A DNA stretch of 64,000 nucleotides from Heliocidaris erythrogramma. Its lineage: Eukaryota; Echinodermata; Echinoidea; Camarodonta; Echinometridae. Below the pieces are notes generated by a model. It did not search any database, was not told where the DNA came from, and was given only the letters and a program-made list of their open reading frames with translations. The translations under genes and the position numbers were made by a program. Position 1 is the first letter of the stretch. Each line of letters starts with the position of its first letter. Positions 12,901-23,802 of this stretch are shown here, piece after piece. The stretch is taken from positions 34,542,625 through 34,606,624 of the forward strand of contig CM046853.1 of NCBI GenBank assembly GCA_025617745.1, in the 5' to 3' direction.

Positions 12901-15900
12901 AAAGTTGAACCACTCTTTTAAGAGTGGTCTAGCAATCCGGAGGTCTCTGGTTCAAGTCCCGCTGGAATCCCGTTTTCTTTGCTCATTTTTCACTCCACTC
13001 TTTTAAGAGTAGATTCCACTATTATTGAGTGCATTTCCATCCCAAACCAAGTGATAATATGACTCCTAAAAGAGAGGCTTTGCACTCCTTTATAATTAGA
13101 GAGTGTATAAGAAGGATATGACATATTGTTTTTTTTCCTTTTATCTTGCAGGACCATGAACATTGGGCACCTCTTCATTGGACTGTCTGGGCCAGTTCTG
13201 GTTTCAGCTGTCACAACTATATCCGCCACCTGGTTCCCAACTCATGAACGTACCACAGCGACAGTCCTGTCCGCTACCATACCCTACCTCGGACTTGCTG
13301 CATCCTTTATCATCGGACCAGCAATCGTGAAAGAAATTCATAATCCAACTACTGGGTATGTTCACTTCAACCATTTTCAAGAATCTATATCACACAATAT
13401 TTCGTCTTTTTCGTTCTTTACTCCACACTCCACATTCTGAGCTTTGTTCTCCTTTGCACGTTTAGTGAACCTGATACTTCTAATCCATTTCGCTTTTTCA
13501 ACACCTATTTACCGTACATTGCACTTGATTTGTGTTCTGTACCTGTATGTTTTGAAATTGACAGATATGCTTGTAAAATCTGAATTGTTTTTTATGCAAA
13601 AGTGGAACAAATTTTAAAAATCTCTAACAATTCAGCAACAAAAAAAAATGGGGGGGGGGGGTCTCTAAAATTTTACTACAGAATTACAACTTGGTATGTA
13701 CTCTTTATATTAACAAAAAAAATCCAGTGATCACTCACGTGACTCCCCAGGTAGTGAAAATATAGTTTAAGAGAGTGGAAGTTCACTCTTTTCTCTTTAG
13801 AAAACACGCTGAAATAAATTGATATTCACTCCTAAACAAATGATCACTGACATGACTCCTGGGAGAGTGAAAATTGAGTGAAAATAAGTTCACCCCCATT
13901 TTTTTTTTGAGAGAGGGGGTACAATAAATATCAAAAGGAAAATTAGATATGCTTGAAAGTGTATGGGGCTGTTTGAAGAACTTTTTTAAAGTGGTTTGGC
14001 ATTCATTAAATGTACGGTACATTATTTTGATTTAAGGAATGGTAATCCCCTTTAAACAGTACAACAGTTTCTTTATAGGTTAATCTTCTCTAATATCCTT
14101 TAGATTTTATTAAGCAGAAAAGTAATGACATTTAAAAAAAATTCTTTCAAATATAGATCTCCTTTAACAACACCAGGTGGAAATCTATCAGAGCAGTACT
14201 ACATAGGTATGAGGTGCAACATTATTATTTGATTCGATTTGATTTGATTGATATATTTTTCTTTATGATCCTTTTTTTTTTCTTAAAACATATTTTACAA
14301 ACTGATTGCAACATAAACCAATATTAACACATTATCAAATAAAGTAATTATATTGTATACTTGACGTGAATAAGCGAAGCTTGATGGCGTGACAATCCTT
14401 CACAAAAAAATAGGAAATATTAAAGAAAGGGGATATTAAACAAGAAGAAAAAAAAAACCTTTTCGTTGTATTCAAAGTGATAGAAGGATGGGGATGAGAT
14501 GAGATGTATGGAGATAAAAATATAAATAGGAGAGGATGGTAAGTAGAATGGTGAACTGTGTAGAAAAGATATTAGAGAAAATTAGAGGGAAGAAGTGAAA
14601 AGTGGGAAGTGTATGGAGTGCAAAGAAAGATAGAGAGAAAATAATGACAATATTCAGACTATATTATGGAATGTATGCAGTGCAAGAGAAACTTTGCACT
14701 GACTATTTGCACTGAATTTGTTGTAGAAATAATATTTTTTTAAATTGTTATTTGCCTCTGATTAATTGCAGACGATTTCTTTTTAAGTAGACCTTTTAAA
14801 ACCATAAGACATGATGAGGTGTTCTACTTCGTGAATTGTAGATATTTAGATAAGCAGTTCCAAAAAATTGTAAAATTTGATAAATTTAACAGACCTGTTT
14901 ACTAATGTTATGCATACTTCTTGAACAAAAGTTTCTCTTGACACTCATTAGCTTGCTAGAGACTTTCCCCGACATAGCAACTAATGTATGCAAAATGGAT
15001 TCCATCCATGTAGAGATGTTATTATCCATAGTAGGTGCACTGAGTAGTTAACTATGCGTTCTGGAGAAAACATACATAAATTGAATATATTTTGGCTAAC
15101 TGTCTGCAGATAATGACGACATTCAAAAACATCTCCAGGAAATTCGAACTCTCATGTATGTAGGTGAGTTTACCGGGGATTTTTTGTTTGTTTTGTTTTG
15201 TTTTTTGTTATAGAGGTGAATTGAAAGGTAGTGTGTTTTCATGGGAGTTGAAGTTTATTCAAATCATGCGTTCCAAGGGTTTGAAAAATCCCCTCTATCT
15301 AAAAATAAACAGAAATGTAAGAATGTTATAACTGTTGGGTAAACAACACTCCTCTCGGGGATGGCTCCAGGATTTTGTAAAACGGGGGCCCGACTCCCCG
15401 AAAGTTCTGACACTGCAGTCAAACAAAAAAGGAAGAGCAAAAAAGGTTATCAGCCAAAAAAGGGGAGGGGTCTTCTACACAAAAACCTATGACAAGCTAC
15501 CAGGCCCCCATGACCCCTGGATCAACCCACGTTGTTTTGACTGGAAAGTTCACCCAATAATGCAAAGTCGTTAGTTTGAATGCAATCTCCAGAGTGGAGT
15601 GTTATTCAAATGTTGTGCATCTCCAGGTATAGTTATGAAAAACCCCTTTGTCATCAAAATTTGAATGAAAACTGGGAATTCTGTGTGGCTCTATAAGTAC
15701 TCTCCTCCATGTATGTGTTCACTGAACACATTTGAATAGATTCTGTGTCTGACCTGACCTGCCTATATTGAAAGTCATGCATGCATGCAAGCGTGTAGCA
15801 TAATAAACTGCAATGAAAAGAAATCCCTTTGTTATGAGTGGAGTCCTTTTATACACAAATGAATATTTGGATTTAAAGAATATAGTGTGTGGCTGGTGAA

Positions 15901-18900
15901 AATTGTTAACGATTTTTTAAAACCGGAATTAGTCTATGTACTTGAGTTACACTCTTGAGTATAACACGGATTGGTTCATTACAGTTCCTTCCAGTTCAAT
16001 ATACATTGACATTATACGCCTTTCCTTCTCTTTTATATATCATTTGATTTGATAGATAGGAGTATGTCTTAAATTCAAATGCTTAGACCTATTGCAGTAA
16101 GCAGAGAAAGATATTACCATTTCACTTTTGAAAATATCTGTGGTGTACATGATTGTATACCTTTATATATTATACAAATCAGGTTTTGTTCAGTGTTTCC
16201 AGTATACTGTTATATGGTTTTGCACGAAACTGCAGGTCAGACCTAAATCTAATAAAATTATGATTATTTGTACACCCCAAATAGTTGTTGTTTAAACTTA
16301 ATCTGGCCGGGTATAATTGTTTATAAGTAATCTAGTGCTAGGCCGTACTAATGTTCCTAAGGCCGTACGCAGAAATTTTTTCCTGGGGGGCAAGATGATA
16401 GCTTTTTATTATTGGATCATTTAAAAGTCTAAAACCCGATTTTAAAAAAGTATGATTTTGAAATTTCTGGGGGGCACTTGCCCCCCCCCCCCCCCCCCCC
16501 CCGCTGCGTACGGCCTTGACCTCATTATCTTTAATACACACGAAGTTATATACCCATCAGTTGTCATAAAACATCTGTTATATCACTCTTGCTTGACTTT
16601 GTAAGCAAATAAGCAAAACAATTTGGTCGAAATATCAAGACTTGCTCTAGCATTCTTTTCACATTTGGCTTGCGATGTGTCTACGGAGCCCGTAAACTGC
16701 CCGTTTTCCTTTCCGCACGGCCTCCGTGCGGAGGCTGTAAGATTTTCGTGCGGATTCACGGGCTCCGCAGCCTCTACGATTTGTTATCGAGATTTGTTAT
16801 ACGGCCCTCGCACAGCTATCGCAAGGTTACCGCTCGCTGCCCGTTGAGTACCCGTAAAATATGAAATATGTACACATAATCCCTATTGCTGGGGATTGGG
16901 ATCCTCAAACGGCACGGCGACTGCACAGTCACCGCACCACCTCCGTGAAGCCTAGCTCGCCACGGAAGCCGTGCGGGCTCCGTATGATTTCCTCATGGAG
17001 GTTGTGGAGACTGTACGGCAACTGCATTGAGATCGCACAATGCCCGTGCGGAATTTAGACGGGTTGCCCCCGAGGCCCCGAAGAACAAATTGCACGATGC
17101 CCGTAGACAATGTGAACACAACTGCCGTAGCCCTTAGCGGCATGGAAAGCGGCACGGAAAATCGTAGACACTTTTATTGCACGGCGTCCGCGGCAAATGT
17201 GAACTAGGCATTGATTCAGGACATTAGTTATGTGGAGTTGGGGTATCAAAAATACTTATTATTATTACTAATTTTAATGTTGATATGGTTTACTACATAA
17301 TTAGAATCAGTTTCAAAATTGAATTCACAAGCTTGCTATTTTCATTTGATCTTTCTATTTCTGTACTATTTTCTACTTCTCTATTGGTACAAGCTACTAC
17401 ATTAATTGTGGTGATATGCACTATAATAACAGTTTATTTTTTTTATCATTTATTATTGTTAATGTTGTTGTAGTTGTTGACATCATTATCATTATTATTA
17501 CTATTTATTATCGAAATTCCTAATTATTTTCATGTACCGTATTTCCCTTTTTGTGACAGAATGTGGTATCGTTGCTGTGGTATATTTAGCAGCTCTAATC
17601 CGTTTTCCTGCCCGACCACCCTCCCCTCCTACAGCTTCAGCCGTGACTGAGAGGGAGGATATGAAAGCTGGAATTATCGCTCTGGTTAAGTGAGTCAAAA
17701 TTTGTAAACACAGATTTGCCTTTTGGACATCTATATTTCTTCTCTAATTTTCTTCCTTAGACCTTGTATTATTGTTTGTGGGCCGGCTTTCGGTGACAAG
17801 ATTATGAAATTTATACAATTGACAAATTTGATAAAATCTGTTTTCCAATAATCGTTGTAACGGTAATTCAGGGTGTTGACTTTTGTATGGGGAGAAGGGG
17901 GGGGGGGGGGGGGGGGGGCTTTTGAAAAATGCTATACATTACAAATCTATTAATCACTTTCAAGTTTTAGATATTATGTTGCTCATTTTAGTCGTATGCA
18001 CGAGTATGTTCAAAATATTAGTACCGCCGTCTATTTTATGAACAAATTTGGTTTATCACAAAGGCTCACATATGCCTGCAAATGGTGAGAGATATGGGGA
18101 GCGTTTCATCAACTGTTTGGTCAGTGATTTTTACCGACAAATTTGCTCTCAGCCAATCAGATGCATGCAAGAATTTCAGTAGCTTATAATATTTGTCGGT
18201 AAAAATCACTGACAAAGCCCTTGATGAAACGCTCCCATGTTCTCCGCAGAATCATATTTAATAGAGAATGGAAAATCTACAACAGTCAAAATTTTCTGCA
18301 AAAAAAAAGTAATCAAATTATATGTTACTGCAGGGCAATATTTGGAAATCTGTTTGTTTTTTAATTAAAAGGAACATATCATTCTGGATACCTGCCATTG
18401 CTTATGCTAGTATCACTGGTGTGTACTTTGGATGGACTTCCCAACTTGGAGCTATATTCGGTGACAAAGTCAGCCAGGTATTTGGAAGTTCATGCCATAC
18501 AATCATTATTACATACAATCATTATTAAGGGGGTCCACTCGCTATTCATAACACGCGTTATGAATAGCGGTCCTTACGAAAGGAGGTCCTTATGAATAGC
18601 TAGGTAATTTGTCCAAGGACCGCTATGCATACAAAACGGCTATTCATTTAGTCACGCGTTATGGATGGCGGTCATTATGAGGCTAGCGAGGTTACCCACA
18701 TATTAAGGACCCTGCATTTGCTCCTGTTCCCAAACTTCACGTTCTTGATTCCCTTTTTCCCCGTCTCTTATTCTACAACCTCTCTCTCTCTCTCTCTCTC
18801 ACTCACTTTAAACCATACTCTAAATTCGCTATTATTTATCAAAAGTTGCTATAATTTGTTTGACCCAAATTCTATTACGTAACTCAGTCCAGGAGGGCTT

Positions 18901-21900
18901 GTCTCGAATGGGTGGGGTGCGGGAGCGGGATGGGAGCGGGAACGGGCACACCCTTTCGAGACAAGCCCCCCCGGTTATCTCGAATGGACGCGTTCCCAGC
19001 GAGAAGTTCAATGAACGCGCCACTTCGAGACAACCGGGGGGGGCTTTCCTCGAATGAGTGTGTTGAGTAGACTTTTGTAACAGACGTTTTAGAATTTTTT
19101 TTGAAAAATGTACTCTTGCTGGTTTTTTCGTTTTTCTTTTGTCTAAGATGTAGAAAATATAAAAAACGGTATCTAAAAATGCTTTTGACAAGGAAATCAT
19201 TATTTGTGCAAAATAAATCGGAGAATTGAATAATTATGCATTAAAACACACGGGGAAGAAAGGGCAAGTGGCGTAGCTAGGATTGTTAATTTATTTTTTT
19301 GGCGTGACCTGTTAAATATTGTGAAATTGTGTTACAGACATGTGCTGACATAAGCCAAGGTGTGTTTATCATCTTTCCAAAGTTAGAAACACCTTTTAAT
19401 GCCACTATCATTCTATCAATACCCACTATCAAAAGTCAAAACTCATATCAAAAGGTCGTTTGTACCCGGCCCCCAACTCCCCATACCAGGGGTAGGCCTA
19501 TGCTCGTAACTCCTTTTCAAAAGTGACCCCTATTCCGGAGAAGTTGGAATTTGTTTTACCCCCTATCCCGGGAAATTTTCTGAGATATTGGACCCCCTAT
19601 CCAGGCAATTTAGGAAATTAACCCCCCCCCCCACCTATCCCCGGGGAGGAAACCACCAGAGTCTGCGAAAATTGACCCCTATTTACATTTTCCCGGAATA
19701 TTTTTTCATCTTCCTCATTCATCTTCCTATTTTCTTACTCACCCACCAATAAGGGGTGGGGCATGGCCATCTTGTGCCTCCCCCCCCCCCCCGTAAAAAA
19801 ATACGCCGCAGTGAATTAACATTCTATTCTGGACTGTCTGCCCGACCAGACCTTTGAATTTTAAATGAACATTCCATTATGAATTCATGCAACCTCATAC
19901 ATTCATTTGACAACTCCCGGTTATCAGTGACGGCACCGGGGGGCATGGGGGGGCATTTGCCCCCCAGTCAGAAGCTTTGCCCCCCAGTTGCCCCCAATAA
20001 TTTTCGGAGTGAAAAAAATAAAAGGGTGGAAAATTTTGTTTGTCCGCCCTTGCCCCCAACAATTTCTTTTGCCCCCCATTTGCCCCCCCCCCCACCCCAC
20101 TTTAAAAATCCTGGTGCCGCCACTGCCGGTTATATTTTCTACATCTTAGACAAAAGAAAAACGAAAAAACCAGCAAGAGTACATTTTTCAAAAAAAATTC
20201 TAAAACGTCTATTACAAAAGTCTACTCAACACACTCATTCGAGGAAAGCCCCCCGGTTGTCTCGAAGTGGCGCGTTCATTGAACTTCTCGCTGGGAACGC
20301 GTCCATTCGAGATAACCGGGGGGGGGGGGGCTTGTCTCGAAAGGGTGTGCCCGTTCCCGCTCCCATCCCGCTCCCGCACCCCACCCATTCGAGACAAGCC
20401 GTCTAGGAGGCATGTACCACACCAGCACTGCTCTCTATAACATGCCCCTCCATTTCAATATAATTATGTTTAGGTCAATAATGATTCGTTTTTCATTAAT
20501 AGGCATCAATATAAGAACAGTGTTTCACATTGTTTTGTTTAATGAATACGGTGTTCAGTAGACCGCTTCTGTAGTGTATACAAATTTATGCACATATATT
20601 CTCTGAGCACCTAGTGACGAGCTATTCATTAACCCGCTGTTTATAAATAAGCCTCAATGCTTGGAATCCAGTTTGCATACATTATTAGCATGTGAAGAAC
20701 TAATTTTCTGTTGTCTATCATGAAATTATTATAATCATTATAGATGTTTTACTGAATAGAATTCAGATATCATTCTCTTCCATTCCATGTACCGTAATTG
20801 TCATTATTTTGTTATGTACATTTATACCAATTATCATGGTTATTAGGAGTGAAATTATCCAAGATGGAGCTGAAAACAGAGTGATTGAATTTGATACTTT
20901 TTTTTGTCTTTGACTTCGAAGTTCGATCTTCACAAGTTCTGCAATGTTTCATAGCAATTTACTCACATATATTTTTTTTTACATAATAGTAATCTATGTG
21001 ATAGTGTTATGTTGTTTATATCCACAGACCACTTCAGGCTGGATGGGTTGTTACACAAATATAGCATCATTAGTCGGTGGGGCAGTGACTGGCAGGTAAG
21101 GAGAAGTGGGAATTCATTTGTGATAATGATAATGATATTATAGTTTCATCATGATAAATGATAATGATGGTGAAACTACTTATATCCTACTCCTACTTCC
21201 ATTGGCGGATCCAGGGGGCACTTTCGGCCTGTGCCCCCCCCCCCCCCCTTTTGAAGAAAAGTATGCATTTTGACCATATAGCATCCGCCCTTTTGTTGAT
21301 TGTGCCCCCCCCCCCCCCACCTTTAGAATGAAAACTTTTTTTTGTTGCTTGTCAGAGAATTTTGGAGGGGAATTGGACCCCCATAACCCCCCCCCCCCCC
21401 CCAACACACACACACACACTGCCTACTTCTACTACAGTATGACTACTATTACCACAAATAAATTATAATAACAGAAATAACAATGATAATAATTATAATT
21501 ATAATGCAACCTTCTCTACGTATGTACATAAACATAAATGTCAATAAATGTCCAAGGAACCAATCATTTTGTTTTCACCAGTCCTATTAATTTTATTTTG
21601 TTTTTGCTCCAGATGTGCAGATTATTTCACAGGGAAGATGAAGCCTATCCTCCTAATCCTCATCATAGCATCCTCTGTTTCTCTGACCTGGGCTATTCTT
21701 CTTGCTAATGAATACATCCCTTTCAACTTGGGTAAGAGTTTGGATACATATACAGTCAAACCTGCTTTAGTGACCACCTGTATAGAAAGACCACCTGTCT
21801 ATAATGACCACAATTTTTGTTTCCCTTGAAGATCATTTCTCATTGAAACATGTATTAAAGGAACCTGTCCATAAGACCACCTGCTCATAAAGACCGCTTT

Positions 21901-21965
21901 TCTTGTCTCCCCTGAGTGGTCTTTATATACAGGTTTCACTGTATTAACAAAGGTCATGATTTTTT

Positions 21966-21996
<31 letters not shown>

Positions 21997-23802
21997 GGGT
22001 GAAATCATTGACACTACTAGGTGACTGCTTGTTTAATTTCATTGTTGTAATGATTGATGCATTCAACATGAAACACTTCTTTTCAATATTTTGAATGTCT
22101 TCCTATATTTTAACTGCTTGATTTTTATTTTTTTTAATGGAAAAAGCACATTTCAGATTTACAAGTAAAATGATAAATGTTGAATGTTGGAAAAACAATA
22201 TTATTGACCTTAGTAATCATGAAAGAGGATTCGCCAAGTGGATGTACAAAATACAGCTTGAAGCCATACATTTCACTTCATCAATACGGTACATTGGTTG
22301 TATTTTTACAACGTATCACGCCGAAGACTGACTTTACCTAGTGAATTATTAATGTCACAATTTTATTGAGAATGTAGCTTCATTTCATCCATTTCCAGTG
22401 CAGTTTTAGTCCTCCATGATTGTCCCTATTTTTGTGGAGAAGGATGATTAGCCAGATCACAAAACGTGCAAACTCTATAAATCCGTATTATGCGATAAGA
22501 ATCCACACTTTCTTTTTCTAAATATTCGTTTTTCATTAACAGTGGTCAATGTAAAACGTTGTCTTTTCTCGCAGTTAAGGCCAAATTGATTAAATAACTA
22601 ACTTTCACAACCATGATAAAATGTTGATCATGAGTTGAGGCCAACTTAGCTGTCGAACTGCAAGGCACTCTTTACTTTTAAAACTCCTTCCCCAGCATTC
22701 ATAGCAGTAAAAATCCTACATCACATGAAAGTAATTCTCATTTTTTTTCTTTCATAGCCTGTCTGTATATCGCTGTTATCCTATTTGGGTTACTCCAGAA
22801 CTCCACCATACCTCTCTTTTTGGAGGTAACCGTGGAGAGCGCATTCCCCATCGGTGAAGAAACGACTACCACTCTGATGACCTGGATGAATAATATTACT
22901 ACTCTGGCCTTCCTCATCCTGCCCATGACCACATCCATAGGTGTGTCTGAACAAGCTGCCATGTTTTTATTTGCTCGTAAGATATATTCAAGGGGGGGGG
23001 GCATCCCCTAGTCATTTTCTACATACCCTCCCCAAGTCATTTGCTACATACCCTCCAATTCCCTGATACAAAGGTCTACAGAGGGGTGATCAGTGTCCAG
23101 TTTACTTTGTTTGTTTCAAAATAGAACTGCTATCCCCCTAGAAAGTTTCGATAGATTTTCGAAATTTCTCATGTCCCTTTTCCTAAACTGAGAATTTGTT
23201 TGGCCCATCAAAATCATCAAAATCCTGGTGCCATCGCAGGACACTGAGTCAGTACTTTATGAAAAGTAACAGTTCATTAATCTTTTCCAACATGGAATTA
23301 AACATTGCTTTATTTTCCAATTACAGTGCAAACTCACCTTAACGAGGACCTTGGTACCATGAAAATTACCTTGTTATATCAGGAGTCTCCTTATGTCAGG
23401 ATAAAGAAACAGGAGAACATAAAGACCTGGGACCAGCAAAATGACCTTATATCATATCTCGTTATATCGAGATTCCACTGTAGTAGTCCACCTGCACATC
23501 CAATCATCCGATTTACATAGGAAAGACGTAAGGGTGACGGTAATTAAGTTTGCCTTGCTTTTCCCAGGCATGGAAGAGGTGAAATACACAATTACACGTA
23601 ATAAGCATAAAATTTGTTTTTCTTTTATCTTCCAGTCGACTTTTCCTGGCTGAACTGGGTGATGCTAGGGTCTGTGGTCATCTGCATCCCTCTGATGGTC
23701 TTCTACAAAGAGCACTACAACAGAATAAACTTTGATGCAAGCCATGCGGTTGATGACAGCAATACACCAGAAAACTGTAATGGAGAAAGTTCTGTGAAGT
23801 GA
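9747..23802 (+). CDS. SLC49A4: SLC49A4/DIRC2-like lysosomal MFS transporter (12 coding exons, 501 aa)
   Basis: Exons join in frame with GT-AG junctions: 9747-9969, 10787-10897, 12052-12142, 13152-13355, 14157-14206, 15110-15163, 17560-17689, 18372-18477, 21028-21095, 21613-21731, 22758-22940, 23636-23802, ending in TGA after 501 codons (human DIRC2 is about 480). The translation follows the human protein throughout: NTWGPIQ (66-72) after TM1, LRVSVLLSG and IRCIP in exon 3, ATWF..ERTTAT in exon 4, AYASITGVYFGW in exon 8, a DFSWLNW-like stretch near the end. It is hydrophobic with the segment pattern of a 12-helix MFS carrier. ERKRLL (6-11) fits the [DE]xxxL[LI] sorting motif. The family acts in the lysosomal membrane; I recall a report of proton-linked pyridoxine export for the human protein, but substrate here is inference. 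ATG 9747 is the only start giving this N-terminus. FLVCR-type SLC49 members are related but fit less well. Confidence 0.9.
9970..10786 (+). other. SLC49A4-like intron 1
   Basis: AT-rich, with a G tract near 10400-10418. No nested gene is seen. Confidence 0.6.
10787..10897 (+). CDS. SLC49A4: SLC49A4-like exon 2 (residues 75-111)
   Basis: Acceptor CTGTAG|CATC, donor CAAAG|GTCAG, phase 1 on both sides. It encodes TM2, with ANWGPFSFL matching the human VLWGPIGFL stretch. Confidence 0.85.
10898..12051 (+). other. SLC49A4-like intron 2
   Basis: It holds a LINE-type tail at about 11480-11522 (GACAAATAAATCAAATCAAA). No coding family is recognised. Confidence 0.6.
11480..11522 (+). mobile_element. 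LINE 3' tail with AAATC repeats
   Basis: GAACTTGACAAATAAATC is followed by AAATC units, as at 6100. The body is cut off. Confidence 0.5.
12052..12142 (+). CDS. SLC49A4: SLC49A4-like exon 3 (residues 112-141)
   Basis: Acceptor CTTGTAG|GTC, donor AAATG|GTATG, phase 1 to phase 2. It encodes LRVSVLLSGG and GIRCIPVP, conserved with human LRITVLLTS and GLRCIPI. Confidence 0.88.
12143..13151 (+). other. SLC49A4-like intron 3
   Basis: 12280-12480 is unusually GC- and CpG-rich and contains a CATGCATGCATGCATG run. 12860-13015 is a MITE with CACTCTTTTAAGAGTG arms. Open frames in the GC-rich part exist in several frames and lack motifs. Confidence 0.55.
12860..13015. mobile_element. MITE-like unit with CACTCTT arms and a tRNA-like B box
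   Basis: TGGAAATCCACTCTTAGGAG and ACTCTTTTAAGAGTAG-type arms recur around a short stretch AGCAATCCGGAGGTCTCTGG. GGTTCAAGTCC (12949-12959) matches a tRNA B box. Either a SINE piece sits in a MITE or the match is chance. Confidence 0.45.
13152..13355 (+). CDS. SLC49A4: SLC49A4-like exon 4 (residues 142-209)
   Basis: Acceptor TTGCAG|GACC, donor CTGG|GTATG, phase 2. GLSGPVLVSA, ATWFPTHERTTAT and YLGLAASFIIGP match the human central helices. Confidence 0.92.
13356..14156 (+). other. SLC49A4-like intron 4
   Basis: It contains a G tract near 13649 and more CACTCTT/AGAGTG arms near 13770-13870, related to the 12860 unit. No gene. Confidence 0.5.
14157..14206 (+). CDS. SLC49A4: SLC49A4-like exon 5 (residues 210-226)
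   Basis: A 50-nt microexon, acceptor ATATAG|ATCT, donor CATAG|GTATG. It encodes the poorly conserved luminal loop. It is accepted because it joins exons 4 and 6 in frame. Confidence 0.7.
14207..15109 (+). other. SLC49A4-like intron 5
   Basis: AT- and purine-rich, without a recognised element. GATTTGATTTGATTG near 14230 may be a LINE tail in reverse. Confidence 0.5.
15110..15163 (+). CDS. SLC49A4: SLC49A4-like exon 6 (residues 227-244)
   Basis: A 54-nt exon, acceptor CTGCAG|ATAA, donor TGTAG|GTGAG, phase 1 on both sides. HLQEIRTLMYV aligns with human HIKDRIEAVLYA. Confidence 0.78.
   Translation: MMTTFKNISRKFELSCM
16359..16517. mobile_element. Palindromic MITE with AAGGCCGTACGCAG ends
   Basis: AAGGCCGTACGCAG is mirrored by CTGCGTACGGCCTT. 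A 22-base C run (about 16481-16502) sits inside the right arm, and GGGGGGC in the left arm is its shorter partner. Confidence 0.85.
16640..17212. mobile_element. GC-rich element with TTCACATTTG inverted ends
   Basis: CTAGCATTCTTTTCACATTT at the left is mirrored by CAAATGTGAACTAGGCATTG at the right. Inside are repeated GTGTCTACG / CGTAGACAC and CCGTGCGGA hairpins. The composition is far richer in CpG than the surrounding intron. No transposase is seen. Confidence 0.6.
17560..17689 (+). CDS. SLC49A4: SLC49A4-like exon 7 (residues 245-287)
   Basis: Acceptor GTGACAG|AATG, donor GTTAA|GTGAG. A helix is followed by RFPARPPSPPT, matching the human YFPPRPPLPPS linker before the central cytosolic loop. 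Confidence 0.9.
17690..18371 (+). other. SLC49A4-like intron 7
   Basis: It holds a 22-base G run (17897-17918) and a family 1 foldback MITE. Confidence 0.6.
18096..18236. mobile_element. Foldback MITE, family 1, copy 2
   Basis: GGGGAGCGTTTCATCAA and TTGATGAAACGCTCCC are inverted ends, and GTGATTTTTACCGACAAA and TTTGTCGGTAAAAATCAC are the inner arms. Confidence 0.88.
18372..18477 (+). CDS. SLC49A4: SLC49A4-like exon 8 (residues 288-323)
   Basis: The acceptor is ATTAAAAG|GAAC after a T-rich tract; donor GCCAG|GTATT. NISFWIPAIAYA aligns without gaps to human NFRFLMIALAYA. The CAG at 18331-18333 upstream puts a TAA in frame, so it was not used. Confidence 0.85.
18543..18680. repeat. Cluster of TATTCATAAC palindromes
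   Basis: CGCTATTCATAACACGCG with TTATGAATAGCG forms a near-perfect palindrome. Variants GGTCCTTATGAATAGC and ACGCGTTATGGATGGCGG follow within 130 bp. Confidence 0.65.
18896..20400. mobile_element. 1.5-kb element with ~265-bp, nearly identical inverted ends
   Basis: 18896-19160 is mirrored by 20131-20400 with very few differences, mostly in C-run length. Each end contains several copies of CTTGTCTCGAA or its complement. The middle has C-rich repeats (19480-19800, 19930-20125) but no transposase. High arm identity suggests recent activity or gene conversion. Confidence 0.85.
19930..20127. mobile_element. C-rich MITE with GTGGCGGCACC ends, nested
   Basis: GTGACGGCACCGGGG is mirrored by CCTGGTGCCGCCACTG. 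Runs of TTTGCCCCCCAGT-like units fill it. It touches the right arm of the larger element. Confidence 0.7.
20560..20686. repeat. Dispersed repeat, copy 2 (pair with 9078-9195)
   Basis: Shares AGACCGCTTCTGTA, CTCTGAGCACCTAGTGACGA and GCCTCAATGCTTG with copy 1 in the same order. Confidence 0.75.
21028..21095 (+). CDS. SLC49A4: SLC49A4-like exon 9 (residues 324-345)
   Basis: Acceptor CCACAG|ACCA, donor GGCAG|GTAAG. GWMG..NIASLVGG matches human GWIGFWSIVGG. Confidence 0.88.
21200..21420. repeat. C-tract repeat (GGCGGATCCAGG type)
   Basis: TTGGCGGATCCAGGGGGCAC is followed by three C runs of 14-16 bases and a short CA repeat. The same GGCGGATCCAGG start occurs at 52573. Confidence 0.6.
21613..21731 (+). 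CDS. SLC49A4: SLC49A4-like exon 10 (residues 346-385)
   Basis: Acceptor CTCCAG|ATGT, donor CTTGG|GTAAG. RCADYFTGKMKPILL matches human RFADFIRGMLKLILL, then a full membrane helix follows. Confidence 0.9.
21732..22757 (+). other. SLC49A4-like intron 10
   Basis: After the MITE there is a T run and a G run (21961-21999), then AT-rich sequence without coding signal. Confidence 0.55.
21753..21941. mobile_element. Pogo/Tigger-like MITE (CAGTCAAACCTG ends)
   Basis: CAGTCAAACCTGCTTTAGTG is mirrored by GTATACAGGTTTCACTG-like sequence, with TA beside each end. Repeated GACCACCTGT units fill it. The TA duplication and ends suit a Tc1/mariner/pogo derivative. Confidence 0.75.
22758..22940 (+). CDS. SLC49A4: SLC49A4-like exon 11 (residues 386-446)
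   Basis: Acceptor TCATAG|CCTG, donor CATAG|GTGTG. LLQNSTIPLFLEVTVE and FPIGEE match human FLNSSVPIFFELFVE and VPEG, with two helices. Confidence 0.9.
23324..23480. mobile_element. Pogo-like MITE, family CAGTGGAACCTCG, copy 1
   Basis: CAGTGCAAACTCACCTTAAC and GATTCCACTG are the ends, flanked by TA. Inside are AAAATTACCTTGTTATATCA and TGACCTTATATC-type segments shared with copies 2 and 3. Confidence 0.75.
23636..23802 (+). CDS. SLC49A4: SLC49A4-like exon 12 with stop (residues 447-501)
   Basis: Acceptor TTCCAG|TCGA. FSWLNW, a last helix, then YKEHYNRINFD (human FRESYDRLYLD) and a hydrophilic tail ending in TGA at 23800-23802. Confidence 0.92.

Larger units (their letters stand above)
15164..17559 (+). 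other. SLC49A4-like intron 6
   Basis: It contains the MITE at 16359-16517 and the GC-rich element at 16640-17212. The rest is AT-rich without coding signal. Confidence 0.6.
18478..21027 (+). other. SLC49A4-like intron 8
   Basis: The gene's second-longest intron. It contains the palindrome cluster, the 1.5-kb inverted-end element 18896-20400 and a dispersed repeat at 20560-20686. Confidence 0.6.

Noticed and set aside
12920-12970. tRNA gene
   Set aside because: Only a B-box-like GGTTCAAGTCC is present; there is no A box at the right distance and no acceptor stem.
18331-18371. Acceptor TGCAG|GGCAATATTT for SLC49A4 exon 8
   Set aside because: In the phase left by exon 7 it runs into TAA. The AAAAG|GAAC acceptor at 18371 keeps the frame and aligns without a gap.
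19879-20406. 175-codon plus-strand frame
   Set aside because: It crosses a C-rich MITE and the inverted end of the 18896-20400 element; the Pro-rich translation comes from C runs.
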